From Vanessa cardui (lineage: Eukaryota > Arthropoda > Insecta > Lepidoptera > Nymphalidae): a stretch of 64,000 bases of DNA. The stretch lies in contig NC_061143.1 in the NCBI RefSeq assembly GCF_905220365.1, positions 10,478,001-10,542,000 on the forward strand, read 5' to 3'. A program made the position numbers and the translations under genes. Position 1 is the first letter of the stretch, and every line of letters starts with the position of its first letter. Under the pieces are notes generated by a model. It did not search any database and was not told the DNA's origin. It was given only the letters and a program-made list of their open reading frames with translations. Shown piece after piece: positions 48,773 to 60,064 of this stretch.

Positions 48773-48975
48773 TCAGTACTAATATTATGTGTAAACGTGA
48801 TAGTAACTCTATCTGTCTGTATGTCGTTCTTTCACTATGAAACCCCTGAACCGAATTCGATGAAATTTGGTATGAAGCAAATTTGAACTCCAAGTAAGGA
48901 CTTTTTTTTCTAAACTAATCAAACTCATGATAACCAAACCCCTAAAACGCGAGCGAAGCCGCGGGCGGCATCTAG
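48773..48975 (+). mobile_element. Lep1-like Helitron, intact ends
   Basis: TCAGTACTAATATTATGTG to GCGAAGCCGCGGGCGG then CTAG, inserted between A and T. The 3' GC hairpin is well preserved. Confidence 0.82.
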
Positions 48976-49782
48976 TCCTCAATAAAAATATAAGATTCAT
49001 TGAAAATGACATTTCATTTAGCAAAAAATTAATTTTTGTTTATTTACCAAAATGGCGACAATCATAAATTAATTGATTAGTAAACATTAATCCAGTAGTA
49101 AGCGCTTTAAGTGCTTACGAAAAGTAGATCATTAATACACTATATGGTATGAAGTAGAAGTACTCATAATAAAAATAAATCTCAGAGAATTAGTTTAAAA
49201 AGACAAAAATTTAAAAGTCCATTCCGTAGCATCTGCACGTAACCTAACTGCAATCATAACATTTTATGTAACGACGGCTATTCAACTAAATTGACATCAA
49301 TATGAGTAAAGTTCGCTCCGAAATAGCTCAGTAAAGCCACAGTGGCTCCGATAGACTCAAAACTTCTTTTTAAATACCATTAATACCTAAGTCTTTGCTT
49401 TCAACGATAATGTTCCATGGGTTTTATCTTCGAGTAAGCTGCTTGAATTTTCAATGTAATTAAATCTTTTCATTCCTGTAATTTTATGATATAACCCACA
49501 CAAGTAAAGATGGCATTCGTTTTAATAAAATAAAAACCAACAAAGGTTCCAACATTATCAGGTCGAGTAACTGTTGGTTACAATAATTGATTTTCTTCGG
49601 TCGTTACTTCCACGCTTTTCTTTAACGATCGAGTTGAATAAATAAGTAGATACAACACGCACATAGGTCCTGTTTTACCAGAATGTGACACAAATCATGG
49701 AAAAGTTCAAATTAGAACTATAAAAAAAATCTTCGCTTATTACAAGATCACTGTACACAATCTGTTATAATGAATTCTATTT

Positions 49783-49825
49783 TATTTTATTGCGAATTTA
49801 GTTGAACTAAATTCGCAATAAAATA
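49783..49825. repeat. 43-bp palindrome
   Basis: Two exact 21-bp arms around a single central G (49804); arm sequence around TTGCGAATTTAGTT. Shorter matching extends outward after a 5-nt slip. Confidence 0.85.
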
Positions 49826-50274
49826 GAATCCAGACTATAGTCCGTTGAAAGTTTTCAAAAATGATTTATAGTGCCATAAAATACAATTATTTTGGAAATA
49901 CATATAATTAATTATTTCAACTGACGGAAGTGTCATTTTGTCGACGAATTCATTGAAAAATGAGTCTTTGTATGTGAGTTTAAAATTTTGAAAATAATTT
50001 TAAGAGATTGCGTCATTGCCAAAAACTGTTAACACAATACCTCATGGGATTTACGATGTTTTGTTGTATGGCGTTAGTTCACATTTTGTTGAAGTATAAA
50101 CCGTACAATTATAATAGTAATGTCATGTATTCAATTCACACTTTCCTTCGTTTTTGTGTGTGTGTAAATACGATGCTCATCTTTACTTGGAAGGATTTTA
50201 AGCCAGTAAATTTTCCAAAGGATTCAATACATACTTTAACGAAAAACAGCAATATTGTATATTAATGTGATCCG

Positions 50275-50385
50275 ATTCAGAATGTGAATGAACCAATAAC
50301 TCAAAGTTCAAATAACATCTTAGCTCTCAAGGTTAGTGGTACATTGGTATAAGGGATAGTTAATATTTCATACAGTGCTAAAGTC
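50275..50385 (+). mobile_element. SINE-like repeat B, remnant
   Basis: Recognisable by ATCTTAGCTCTCAAGGTTAG and GGGATAGTTAATATTTCATA; strongly decayed. Confidence 0.45.
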
Positions 50386-53076
50386 TTTTTCTTAACCTTA
50401 ATAGGCTAGCGTTTGGCCGTTGTCTTGCCTGACGTTAATACTTGCCTATATGATACCTGTTTTTGGAAACACCAAGGTTGTATCTATCGGGAAATACAGA
50501 TTCAGTCAAAGTATTCAAACATATAAACTTCCTTTTCAGTAATACTCGTTATTCCTTAAAACAAAACAAGTCATTAACTACTGATTGTTTTTCAAATAAA
50601 TCTAATCTGTATCCGTCTTAACTCAAATTACCTTTCAACAAAATACCTTTAAGTATAATTACACCCAAATTTATTGACTGTCCCGGTAGCATCTTAAAAA
50701 TCCCTCGAAAAAAAACCTAACCATTAATTCTGACGTTTCGACGTAACATTTCGTGCCGTGACTTATACGTCTGTCTCAAATTGAGTTCTTTTTGTCCCCA
50801 GTTTATTAATATTCATTTGAGTTCACAGAGTTTTTAGTTGAGATTAAGTTTTTACTCCTCGCCCCCTGGTCGTCCCCATTGTACTATTTTTGGGGACACT
50901 CGAATGCCATTCATCATAGGAACACTTGGTTTTGTTGAGAACGTTTGAAATATTGTTGCTATTAATTACTATTTCGTTTTAGATTTGGTTCATTTGAATC
51001 ACTCGACAGCTTTATATTATACGATTTTAACAAGCTCTTGAAATGTCACAACAAATAGTTTTATTATTAGTTAAATTGTATAATTAATTTTTTTAAGTCT
51101 TGAGAATTGTAAGGATTTGGATATATTTGATTTTTTTATTGTTACGAAACCTATGAGGAAGTGAATTTTGACAGGGGTTAAGCTTAAGCATTTCTTATGT
51201 TACGAACTATAAATAGAAAAAATGTCCTTATCAATGAATTCAAATATACGAATATTATGAAAAGAAAACAAATATTACCTAAGACATGCTGATGAAATAA
51301 TCTGAATTGAATTTGGGTCTCAAAAAAGTAAATATTAAAAATTACCTGTACATATATTTTGATCTAATTTATTTAATAAGTGCTTAAAAGAAGAAATATA
51401 GAGTAACTAGACTACCCAAACACCATGTATATAGTTTTATAATATTATAATCTGTCTGGTATGTAATGCCTTTACGCATCTAATGCAGCTCTATAACTAT
51501 TTTATTATTATTATTATGCACAAAATAGTTGTAATAAACTTACTAGCCACCTTTTTTCTATTGTAAATATTGATTAAGTTAACATGTTATAACAAGTTAG
51601 CAATATAGCCGACGAGCCACACGTCACGTAGACAATAGTTCGATACAGTAATTATAAACCACATAATAGCTTGCAATTAAAAAAATACAATACTTCACAA
51701 ACGAGCTGGATAAATTAAGTACATTCTAAGCACGAATTACTTAACCCATTTACTTAACGAGCGTTAAAAAACGTGCCTAGAAGTTCCTGTTGTTAAATTA
51801 ATTACATTTCTCCCATTTTCCTCTAACTTTTAGGTATAAGAAATTTATAGTATGTATAATTATGATGTATATTTTAGTTAAAATCTCTGACTGAATCTAG
51901 ATTAACTAATTTAGATTATCTAATTGATCATTGATCACAATTGAAGTTATGGATTAGTACCAATCAATGAGCATTCAAATTAAAGGTCATGTAGCTGAAC
52001 AATGGTTTAGCTTTTCTGAAGTCTGAGGAGGTGTATCCAGCAAAGTGATATTACTATCGGCGGTCTTCAAGACAGAACCTAAGAGCCTAAGGAAGAACAT
52101 CTGTACCCTAATGGGGATGACTTTTTTATAATCTAATCCCTGTGTTGTATCACAGAGACTGGATTATGAGATGGTCATTCTCATAAAATGTTCGACGAAG
52201 CTATAATTATACAACAGCGACTGAAGACGATGAAGCGATGAAGATGATGAAAAAGGCAAAAAAGCAGCCAGGATTTCCAAAACCAAGCCATCCATGAAAT
52301 CCAAAAAATGTGATAGGATCAATATCGATTAACAGAAGATAATTGGAAATAAAAACTTACAGGCGCAACTTAAACTCAATCATTATTATAGCAACATTTA
52401 CTAATGAAACAGAGAGTATTCCTTAAATATTTGATAGTTTATGCTAAATGGCCAATAAGTTGTTTTGACTTCAGAATGTAAATATTATAAACTCAAGTAC
52501 ATGAAAAGTTGACTGACGGTTGTAAATTATTATTAATTCAAGTATATAAACATTTAAGCTCACCTGAACCTAATATCACCATAAACCACAATTTTGGATT
52601 CACGCTTTTTATCTATATCTCATGTCTATATATTTTAACTAAACAAATTTCCTACAAAATTAGAAACCAATTAACCGATGTACTGTCAATGAGCTATTTA
52701 CGGCCCCCTGGTTTAAGTACAAAAAATGTCCAACGCCGCCCTGATGGATGTCACCCCACCCTCCATTTTGACACGGACATTGATTTTCGACATCTTAATT
52801 TCAGGTCAAATGTTCTCCATCGAAAGAATTTCCGTTTTTACTGAAATCACGAAATTGCTTGTCTTGTCACATTGAAATGCGAAGAATCTGTCAGGAGATA
52901 AACTGACGTAGGTTATTTTAATTCCGTGTAGTCTAATGGTGTTCTTAAATAGTTTTCAAATGTCTGGTTATTTTAAAATTTTGTTTGTTACTTCGAAGTT
53001 GCTTTTGTTTAAATGAGAACGTTTTATCAACGAACTGGCACGAGACATAAAAATTAAGAAGCAATCAATTTCAGGT

Positions 53077-53529
53077 TTGTGATACTCATAGCATTGGTAC
53101 AAGGAACAAACACAAACTTGTTACTCCTGTTACTTGACTACATAGAGTCAGTAACTCCTTTGTGGGGCAATGTATACGGTTTTACAACAGGATCCCAGAA
53201 AGCGTTCAAAATGCCTCTGTTGCCAAATTTAAGAAAATTATTAAGGAACGCTTGTGTGCAAAAGGTTACTATACAATTAATGAGTTTATGATCGATAGCA
53301 CACCTTGGGAATGAAACGATCGCCTCCTGGCTATTTCATCTCATATTAAATTGTTTAAATAATATATGAGACAACTAAAAAAAAAAAAAAACCCGCTGAG
53401 TTTCTTTCGCCGGTTCTTCTCAGGTCAGGGTATTTTCTTTTCCGAACCGGTGGTAGTGTTTCAATTGACCATCAATAAGAAAGTGTAATGCTTCTATATT
53501 GAATAAAGTTATTTGAGTTTGAGTTTGAG
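53077..53529 (+). mobile_element. 5'-truncated Jockey-like LINE: end of ORF2 plus 3' UTR
   Basis: The frame through 53323 reads GTRNKHKLVTPVT, stop, LHRVSNSFVGQCIRFYNRIP, then SVQNASVAKFKKIIKERLC and INEFMIDSTPWE before a stop. This is the recognisable C-terminal end of Jockey-type LINE reverse-transcriptase proteins. One internal TGA shows decay. The 3' UTR includes CGCCGGTTCTTCTC and CCGAACCGGTGGTAG and ends with GAGTTT repeats. TTTCAGGT occurs on both sides (53069-53076, 53530-53537), a probable target duplication. Confidence 0.8.
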
Positions 53530-53567
53530 TTTCAGGTCATAATTCTGACATTGCTTACAAGGTAAAA

Positions 53568-53795
53568 GGTGAGATGGCCCAGCGGTTAAGACGCGTGCAT
53601 CTTAACCGATGATTGCGGGATCAAGCCCAGGCAAAGGAAACCTGCATATGTCAAAATTCAAAATAATTCTGCCACATGTGTATTCCAATGCAGGTTCATT
53701 GGAACAGCATGGTGGATTATGTTCCAAACCTTCTCCCCAAAAGGGAGAAGAGGTCTTAGCCCAGCAGTGGGAACTTTACAGGCTGTTGTTGATGA
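53568..53795 (+). mobile_element. tRNA-derived SINE (Metulj-like), internally deleted
   Basis: Head GCCCAGCGGTTAAGACGCG and B box GGGATCAAGCC, then a jump directly to GAAACCTGCATATG, then a full 3' half ending CAGGCTGTTGTTG. Confidence 0.8.
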
Positions 53796-54762
53796 ATGAA
53801 TAAAAATCTACCCAAGCGTAAATCTCCTTATAAAATTCGGACCTAAATCTTTACAGAAAAACACGCCTAACTATCTTGTTGTTTATAAAATATTAGTAAA
53901 TAGGTAAGATGTAAAACTTGTCTTAAATGTTTGGCTTAGGTCGTTGCTAGTATTTTTTTGTATTATAATGAGTAAATAGAAACAATCATGAGGCATAGCT
54001 TGATTTATTTCATTAAACGAATAACACCTCTTAGACAATTTATATAGAGATTAATATTGTTTGAAATTATTTAATAAACTCTGTCGCCATCCTGTCTGTA
54101 ATTTGTCGTATAATTTATTTAATGACACATGTCCAGCTGTTTAGACGATATTCGCTAATGGTATGCGAGTTTTGGTTTGTTGAATATTTATAGCTTAAGT
54201 TTCAATTAGATTTAGAATTTGAAAATTTATTTAATAGTTGTGAATGTCAATAAATTATTCTAAAACGGACATCTTTAGCTCAAGATTTTATTTTTAACTA
54301 GCGAAGCGCACGGTTGCAATTCTTATACTAAATATACTGTACTGTTTTGCGACGTTCACAGTTTTTCAGTCATTATCTACTATACAGTATAACAGTATAA
54401 CAGTTTGACTTTGTTTCATACTTTAAGTAATAGTGAAAACTAGTGTCTTTTTTTTTTAATAGATACAGTTTTCGTTATGTTAAGTCAGGATAATCTAGCA
54501 TACGAGTATACTAATGATTTTGGATCATTACGTATCTTTTACTGTATTGTTCTCTCTCTAGATTGATTTCAACAGCTAAATTTTACTATCGGACATCGCG
54601 TCAGAATTCCAAAATCCATCTATACTACTCTGATGTCCGAAAATCCATAACATAATCAATCCATTTATTTTCCTACCAACTTTTCCGATTTTTCCGAAAC
54701 GATATTACTTGGAAACCTTAAAAAAAATGAAAAGGTCGTTTCTAAGAGACCGGCAACTCAAT
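53796..54762. other. No recognisable feature
   Basis: AT-rich DNA between a SINE and the second mariner-type MITE. Confidence 0.45.
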
Positions 54763-54764
54763 TA

Positions 54765-54964
54765 CAGCCGGGGTAAGAAAATCTTCGTCACCGTAAGATC
54801 TATTTTCGTGTGCTCAGTATGAGTGATAAATAATCTGTTTTACCGATCGAGAATGACATATTACGCCGCAATGATTTAATGTTTAGTTCTAAAAGGTACT
54901 AAGAGCTTAAGTCTTGATAAAGGAATTAATTTGAAAACTGGCGAAGGTTTTCTTACTTTGACTG
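54765..54964 (-). mobile_element. Tc1/mariner-type MITE, copy 2
   Basis: 200 bp flanked by TA on both sides. It matches the 45582 copy along its length in the opposite orientation, including the segment around TGTGCTCAGTATGAG and the inverted ends. No coding capacity. Confidence 0.72.
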
Positions 54965-55519
54965 TACAAGTGACTTTTGTAATAGACAGTGTTATAGGAT
55001 TTATTACAAGAATTATACAAATTAATAATAGTGCTATTAAAAAAAGTGTCTACTTTCATATGTGCTATATGTAATGTATATGTCGTAAGATTAAAGATGT
55101 TTATCTTTGTTTTTTACGATTATTTTAAGTGTAACCTTGAATATCGTTTGTTGTATTGATATTTGGTTACCATGGTAACGGGTTTGATTCCAAGTCTTTT
55201 TTTTTATTGTGTTTATTTAGCATACGATAAATTTATTTTTATTGTAGATATATTATGAAATACTAAATAAAAATGTTTATTGTTTCTTAAATGGAATAGA
55301 TATATTTATATTATATCATTTTTTTTATTATTATACTAAAATTTTGTTAATTTATAATTTATACTATATAGTTACGGTATATAGGATATAAAATGTTTAT
55401 AAAAATACTTGAATTTAATTTTAATTTTTTTTTAAATTTGTGAAATAGTTTAAAAAACAACAGATTTTTTAAATACACAGTCAAGTCGTTAGGTAGAATT
55501 CATTAAACAAATTTCACAG

Positions 55520-55660
55520 TTCAACAAAGAAAAGGCTCCGTAAAGGTGTTAACATAACAATATTTGCAAAGGCCGACCGCAGTCCTTGGGACACAAAGGG
55601 CTTGTACGTGATCCAGCTCCAAACAAAGTGTATGGTTACAGGCACCAAGCTGTCTGCGAG
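55520..55660 (+). pseudogene. Exon-like GC-rich segment, unidentified
   Basis: A 141-nt block between an acceptor-like TTTCACAG and a donor-like AG|GTAAAT. It is open in one plus frame, with phase 2 at both ends. The peptide includes GVNITIFAKADRSPWDTKGL and QLQTKCMVTGTKLSAR. Past an in-frame TAA the same frame continues to about 55740 with NCEQPDREGRATCCDQEF. The C-x(10)-CC spacing weakly recalls the start of TGF-beta-type mature domains, but that is only a hint. It could be an internal exon of a host gene with long introns, or a pseudogene fragment with a stop. Both strands are unusually stop-poor here because of base composition, which lowers certainty. Confidence 0.35.
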
Positions 55661-55740
55661 GTAAATGGAATTGGACAATTGTGAACAACCGGACCGGGAG
55701 GGTCGAGCGACATGTTGCGACCAAGAATTTCTGACTTGCA

Positions 55741-56095
55741 ATCGGTGCCTCGTTATTTAAAAAAAAAATATTTGTATAACAAAATAAGTAGGAAATTTGA
55801 AATTGACACCATTCGAATTTAGAAGCTTACTCGTGTTCTAAATTTAAAATTTTCGAACAAGAATGTTGTTTCAAGAGAATCACAATCTCGGGCAGATTTT
55901 CGTCATAACCATTGGTGCCCGGTTGTTTAAAAAATAATGTTTGTATTTTAAATTGACATGATTCGAATATTCAATATTCAAGAATCTCACGCTTGTTCTA
56001 AATATAAAATTTTCGGATTAAAGAAACCCATGAGAAACTCGACACAATTTTGGTCAAATTTTCGTAATATATTTCATTTACCAGTAATACGATTG
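55741..56095 (+). repeat. Two diverged tandem units of about 165-185 bp
   Basis: Unit 1 starts at 55741 (ATCGGTGCCTCGTTATTTAA) and unit 2 near 55909 (ATTGGTGCCCGGTTGTTTAA). Both continue with AATTGACA, ATTCGAAT, TTGTTCTAAAT or GTGTTCTAAAT, and AAAATTTTCG. Class unknown. Confidence 0.6.
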
Positions 56096-56319
56096 GTATA
56101 GCAACAAACTTACTAAAGATCATTTTTGCTTTGCATTGCAAAGTTGTTTTATTATAGGGTCAAGATAGTAATGAGTATTTCTATCAAATAATCCTCCGAG
56201 TTATACGTAGTATATCCACTTGACTTATTTTCGGTTTGTTGGATAGTAGTTCCGATAAAAGTGAAGTATTAAGTGAACCAGTGTTTAACACTTGCGCAGT
56301 TAAATAGTGCTAGTGTCGT

Positions 56320-56492
56320 TGCTCGAAAACAGCAATACTCTGTATGTTCCGGTTTAAAGGGTGAACGCCAATGTAACTACAGGCACAAGGGATATAACAC
56401 TTTAGTTATATGGGATGTAAGGAATGGTGGTGACCACGGATCATCAGGTTTGCCGATTGCTCGTCCATCTATCTATATCATAATAAAAAAAA
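56320..56492 (+). mobile_element. SINE-like repeat B, partial
   Basis: Contains GTTCCGGTTTAAAGGGTG, AACTACAGGCACAAGGGATA and GTGGTGACCACGGATCATCA, then an A-rich tail; internal deletions. Confidence 0.6.
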
Positions 56493-57496
56493 TAGCTTAT
56501 TATATTTGTGCGTAATTAACTCATAATTATATTCGTGTATATTTTTGTATACATAGGCGTGCGTATATATATAATAGTCCGTTGATTAAAATTCGCATAA
56601 TTTATGTTACTAAAACGGTAGATCTATAATCCCAAATGATATGCTACGTAATTTTTTTTTTTTTTCATTATTTTATAAACTTAGTGACAAGATACGACAA
56701 ATTTAGATCTTTGACAGAAAAGCAAACGAGCTAATTAAAAAAAACAAAATAAAAGTCATCAAACACATGTTCACATACAAAATTAAATTTCGAATAATAA
56801 CAATGCAAAAACAATAATCACCAATGATGCGTTATTGATTATAATTTTTTTTTTATAGAAATGTAAACAAAACGTTGACATTCAACTCGCAGACTTGTAG
56901 ACCTTGGGAAGTATAGTCCTATACATTCGAACAGAACAAAACCACATACGTATCAACTTTAACAACTGAAACTTGACCTTATATCCTTGTAGCACGGTTT
57001 AATTTCCCTTGTTAGAAAGATGTAGATAGGTCGTTATACAGTCGTAGAAACAGGTCCATGTGTGTTGCTTGCGCGTATCAAACCGTGTTTTTACTGAAAA
57101 TGGAAACTGGAAAATCGCTTAGTCAAATGTCCTTGGCATTACTTGCCACGGGCTTTATGCGTTGAGAAATTCATCTGTCTATTTACAAGTATGTTTTAAG
57201 TACAAGAAAATTATTATTATTCTATTTTAAATGTTAAAACTTATGTTATAAATTCGTATTGCTTCGTATAGCTTTGGAGCAGAACAAAGAAGACCTTTTT
57301 ATATTTAATTTAATTTAAAAAAAATAAAGTTTTAGTAAGTCGTGATATGACGTCTAGAATTGTAAAGGAAAGTCGCAGTTTATTTGTTTAGCTTTTCTTG
57401 ATTTGTCTTCTTAACATTAATTAAAAAAATATATCGAATAAAACATTGGCATAGTATAGGAGATAAAATTAGTCGGTTATATGGAGGTAGACCAAT
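56493..57496. other. No recognisable feature
   Basis: AT-rich with a T13 run; no repeats or exons recognised. Confidence 0.45.
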
Positions 57497-57755
57497 GTAA
57501 GAGCCGAATATCCTAGTGATTCGAAAGCGTGCATCTTAACCGAGGACTGCGGGTTCAAATCCTTGTTAGCACTACTGAATTTCCTGAAGTTTTATTTAAT
57601 ATCGTAAGGAAACCTGCATATGTATAATTTCAACGAAGTTCCGCTACATGTGTATCCAAACATCATTGTAGCAGAATGGTGGAATAGGCTCTAAACCTTC
57701 TCTTCAAAGGAAGAGGAAGCCTTAATCCATCAGTGGGAAATTTACAAGCTATATA
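57497..57755 (+). mobile_element. tRNA-derived SINE (Metulj-like), diverged
   Basis: Head AAGCGTGCATCTTAACCGAG and GGGTTCAAATCC; the body has a deletion after the head. The 3' end retains CAGTGGGAAATTTACAAGC. Confidence 0.75.
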
Positions 57756-58179
57756 TATAACTTACTTTGGCACACAAGTAATAACAGGTGCACTTAAATA
57801 AAACCTCATAAAAAAAGTAGCATTTTCAACACATACGATACGATTTTATCTCGCACGCTGACAAATTATAATTATATCAGCAATCTCATACAGTCGACAC
57901 TCGTTTGACGTAATTATAATTAATTATACTACTACTAATTGTAATAAATAACATATTAATAAAATATCATGAACATTTTTTTGTAATGAAAAAATGAATT
58001 ATAACTCTATGTTATTTGTATGTGTCATATAACTTTTTGTTCTTGATATAACGTTTACGTGCTACGTTTTACATTATATGTAGACTATATGTACCATGTA
58101 CCAATTCAGATACTAAGTATAAGTACTACAGAATCTGTTTAATTACGACATTACATTAGAAACTTTAAAAATTATTAGT

Positions 58180-58345
58180 GTTCCTTTATCGTATTGACCA
58201 TGAATTATATACAAAAACCTTCCTCACGAATCACTCTATCTACTAAAAAAAACCGCATCAAAATCCGTTGCGTACTTTAAGGATTAAAGCATACATAGGG
58301 ACACAGTGCTAAGCGACTTTGTTTTATGCTATGTAATGATAATGA
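58180..58345 (-). mobile_element. Helitron, third subfamily, 3' end lost
   Basis: Minus-strand 5' part: GCATCAAAATCCGTTGCG and CTAAGCGACTTTGTTTT; the CTAG end is absent. Confidence 0.6.
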
Positions 58346-58720
58346 TAACACTGTTGAGTCAATACAAAGAGCTTGTGAGAGACCAATCGAATATAGAATA
58401 TTTTAAAATCGAATTTGAATCGACAATAACAACATATGCAAAATCAAAAACTGTTAACGCACTTCTTGTATTCTTAACAGCAATCGATATCTCGCATTAG
58501 GTATCCATATTCGATTGCTATTCGATGTTGCGACTCATTCGATTCTGTAATTGCAATCACAGACATTTGATATTGCAAGTGCATCGATGTCTCCATTTAT
58601 GGGCCAATCGAATTGACCGACCCGAGTTGAATTGTAATGTGGGTAAGAAATTAACGGGACCTCGGACGGGCTGCGCGGGCGACGATTTTTGTACAAGTTA
58701 CACGTTAACAGCGATCAAAC

Positions 58721-58741
58721 AAATATATATATATATATATT
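58721..58741 (+). repeat. (AT)n microsatellite
   Basis: About ten AT units at the tail side of a family C SINE. Confidence 0.8.
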
Positions 58742-58905
58742 GGACAACATCACATACATTACTCTGATACCAATGTAAGTAGCTAAAGCACTCGTGTTGT
58801 GGAAAAAATAACGATAAGACAACATAGAAAACTGATTCTTTTCTGCATCGACTCGGCAGGGAATCGAATCCGGGACTTTGGGGTGGAACGGAGGCTGTCA
58901 CTTGC
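58738..58905 (-). mobile_element. tRNA-derived SINE family C
   Basis: Minus strand; ACATCACATACATTACTCTG, CAACATAGAAAACTGATTC and a B-box complement GGGAATCGAATCCGGGA. It sits beside an (AT)n run. Confidence 0.65.
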
Positions 58906-59061
58906 GCTGTATCTCACAGAGTAGAATTACTGATTATCATAATTAATGTTCATTATTATTAGAAAAGTTTAATTCACGGTTGGGCTTCGTACAAGTACGT
59001 CTGAATAGGTAACCATTGGACCATCACCAACCATCACAATAAAAAATAAATAAAGTACCAG

Positions 59062-59205
59062 CTAGCTTTGGACCCTGGCTTCGCTCGCATATTGTGGACT
59101 TCAAGGTTGGGCAATAAAAGTGGCCTACTTTATTGGGGTTCAAACTTGGATCATATCCAATATCAGCTGTTTGGTTATAAAAGAGCAAGAAACAGACTGA
59201 CAAAG
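59062..59205 (-). mobile_element. Lep1-like Helitron 3' part joined to an RTE fragment
   Basis: CTAGCTTTGGACCCTGGCTT with TCGCTCGC, then CAGACTGACAAAGTTACA. Instead of the usual 5' terminus the sequence passes into the RTE coding fragment at 59213. Confidence 0.6.
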
Positions 59206-59212
59206 TTACATT

Positions 59213-59399
59213 CGATTGATATATTATGGGGAAAACGTGTTCTAGAGTGGAGACCGCGTCTCGGCAAACGTAGTGTAGGACGTCCTCTGGCACGGTGGAG
59301 TGACGATTTACGTAAGACGGCTGGCAGGAGCTGGATGCAAGTAGCCAAAGATGGATCACTGTAGCGTGCTATTGGAGAGGCCTATGCTAGAAGCCTATG
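59213..59399 (+). mobile_element. RTE-like LINE reverse-transcriptase 3' fragment
   Basis: The frame reads LWGKRVLEWRPRLGKRSVGR, ARWSDDLRKTAGRSWMQVAK, DGSL, stop, RAIGEAYARS. This is the characteristic end of RTE-type LINE proteins, where the stop replaces a Trp codon (TAG for TGG). Only about 60 codons remain, joined directly to a Helitron end on the left. Not a host gene. Confidence 0.78.
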
Positions 59400-59810
59400 A
59401 TATATTATATCATATATATTAAACATGTGCCAATAATTATGGTTCTAAATAAATTGGTTTTGCATTTAATAATTAACGCTTCATCTTTCAACTTGAACCG
59501 GCCAATGTTCAAACAGGCTTTCAATTCTCGCAGACTTTACGATTTGTTTACCATTTATTTTCGTCATATATTTAGGTATTATCGTTACCATAGTATCCCT
59601 GTTACAATATAATTATATTGGATGATATTTGAATGATCCTAGATTCCATATTCAAATTTTTATTTTATTGTGACGTTTAAGTATTTATGTAAATGGGGTG
59701 CTTGTATTTTGTCTCATACTTTTGTATATTGGCTCATCGCCTGGCTCACATCAACAAATCATCAAATTAATTCAGAATATATTAATGTAATATTTTTTGT
59801 ATTATTTAAT

Positions 59811-59839
59811 GTAACCAAATTTAACTAAAATTTGGTTAC
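59811..59839. repeat. Perfect hairpin, 12-bp arms
   Basis: GTAACCAAATTT, loop AACTA, AAATTTGGTTAC. It ends 20 bp outside the CTAG end of the 59859 Helitron. Confidence 0.82.
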
Positions 59840-59858
59840 AATAAATATTGCATGATTA

Positions 59859-60064
59859 CTAGCGACCCGGCCCGGCTTCGTATGGGTACTTGACATATAT
59901 TCGTTATATTAAAATTACAAATTATATGCTTATGTGTTATCCTGATGTATAACCTATATTACTGTAAAGTTTCATCCAAATCCGTACAGTAGTTTTTTCG
60001 AAGAGAGTAACAAACATACATATATACGTTCTCACTAATTTTCGCATTTACAATATTAGTAGGA
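59859..60064 (-). mobile_element. Lep1-like Helitron, intact ends
   Basis: Minus strand: CTAGCGACCCGGCCCGGC at the left, GA at 60063-60064, flanked by A and T. Confidence 0.8.

Larger units (their letters stand above)
48976..53068. other. Longest stretch with little recognisable content
   Basis: Contains the 43-bp palindrome at 49783 and a decayed repeat B at 50275. The 111-codon frame at 52509-52844 is not supported as a gene. Confidence 0.4.

Noticed and set aside
55514..55741. Two overlapping minus-strand frames at the exon-like island
   Set aside because: Both are stop-free because of base composition; the plus frame has better splice-like borders.
59068..59364. 98-codon plus frame as a host gene
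   Set aside because: It joins Helitron text to an RTE reverse-transcriptase tail with a stop replacing a conserved Trp.
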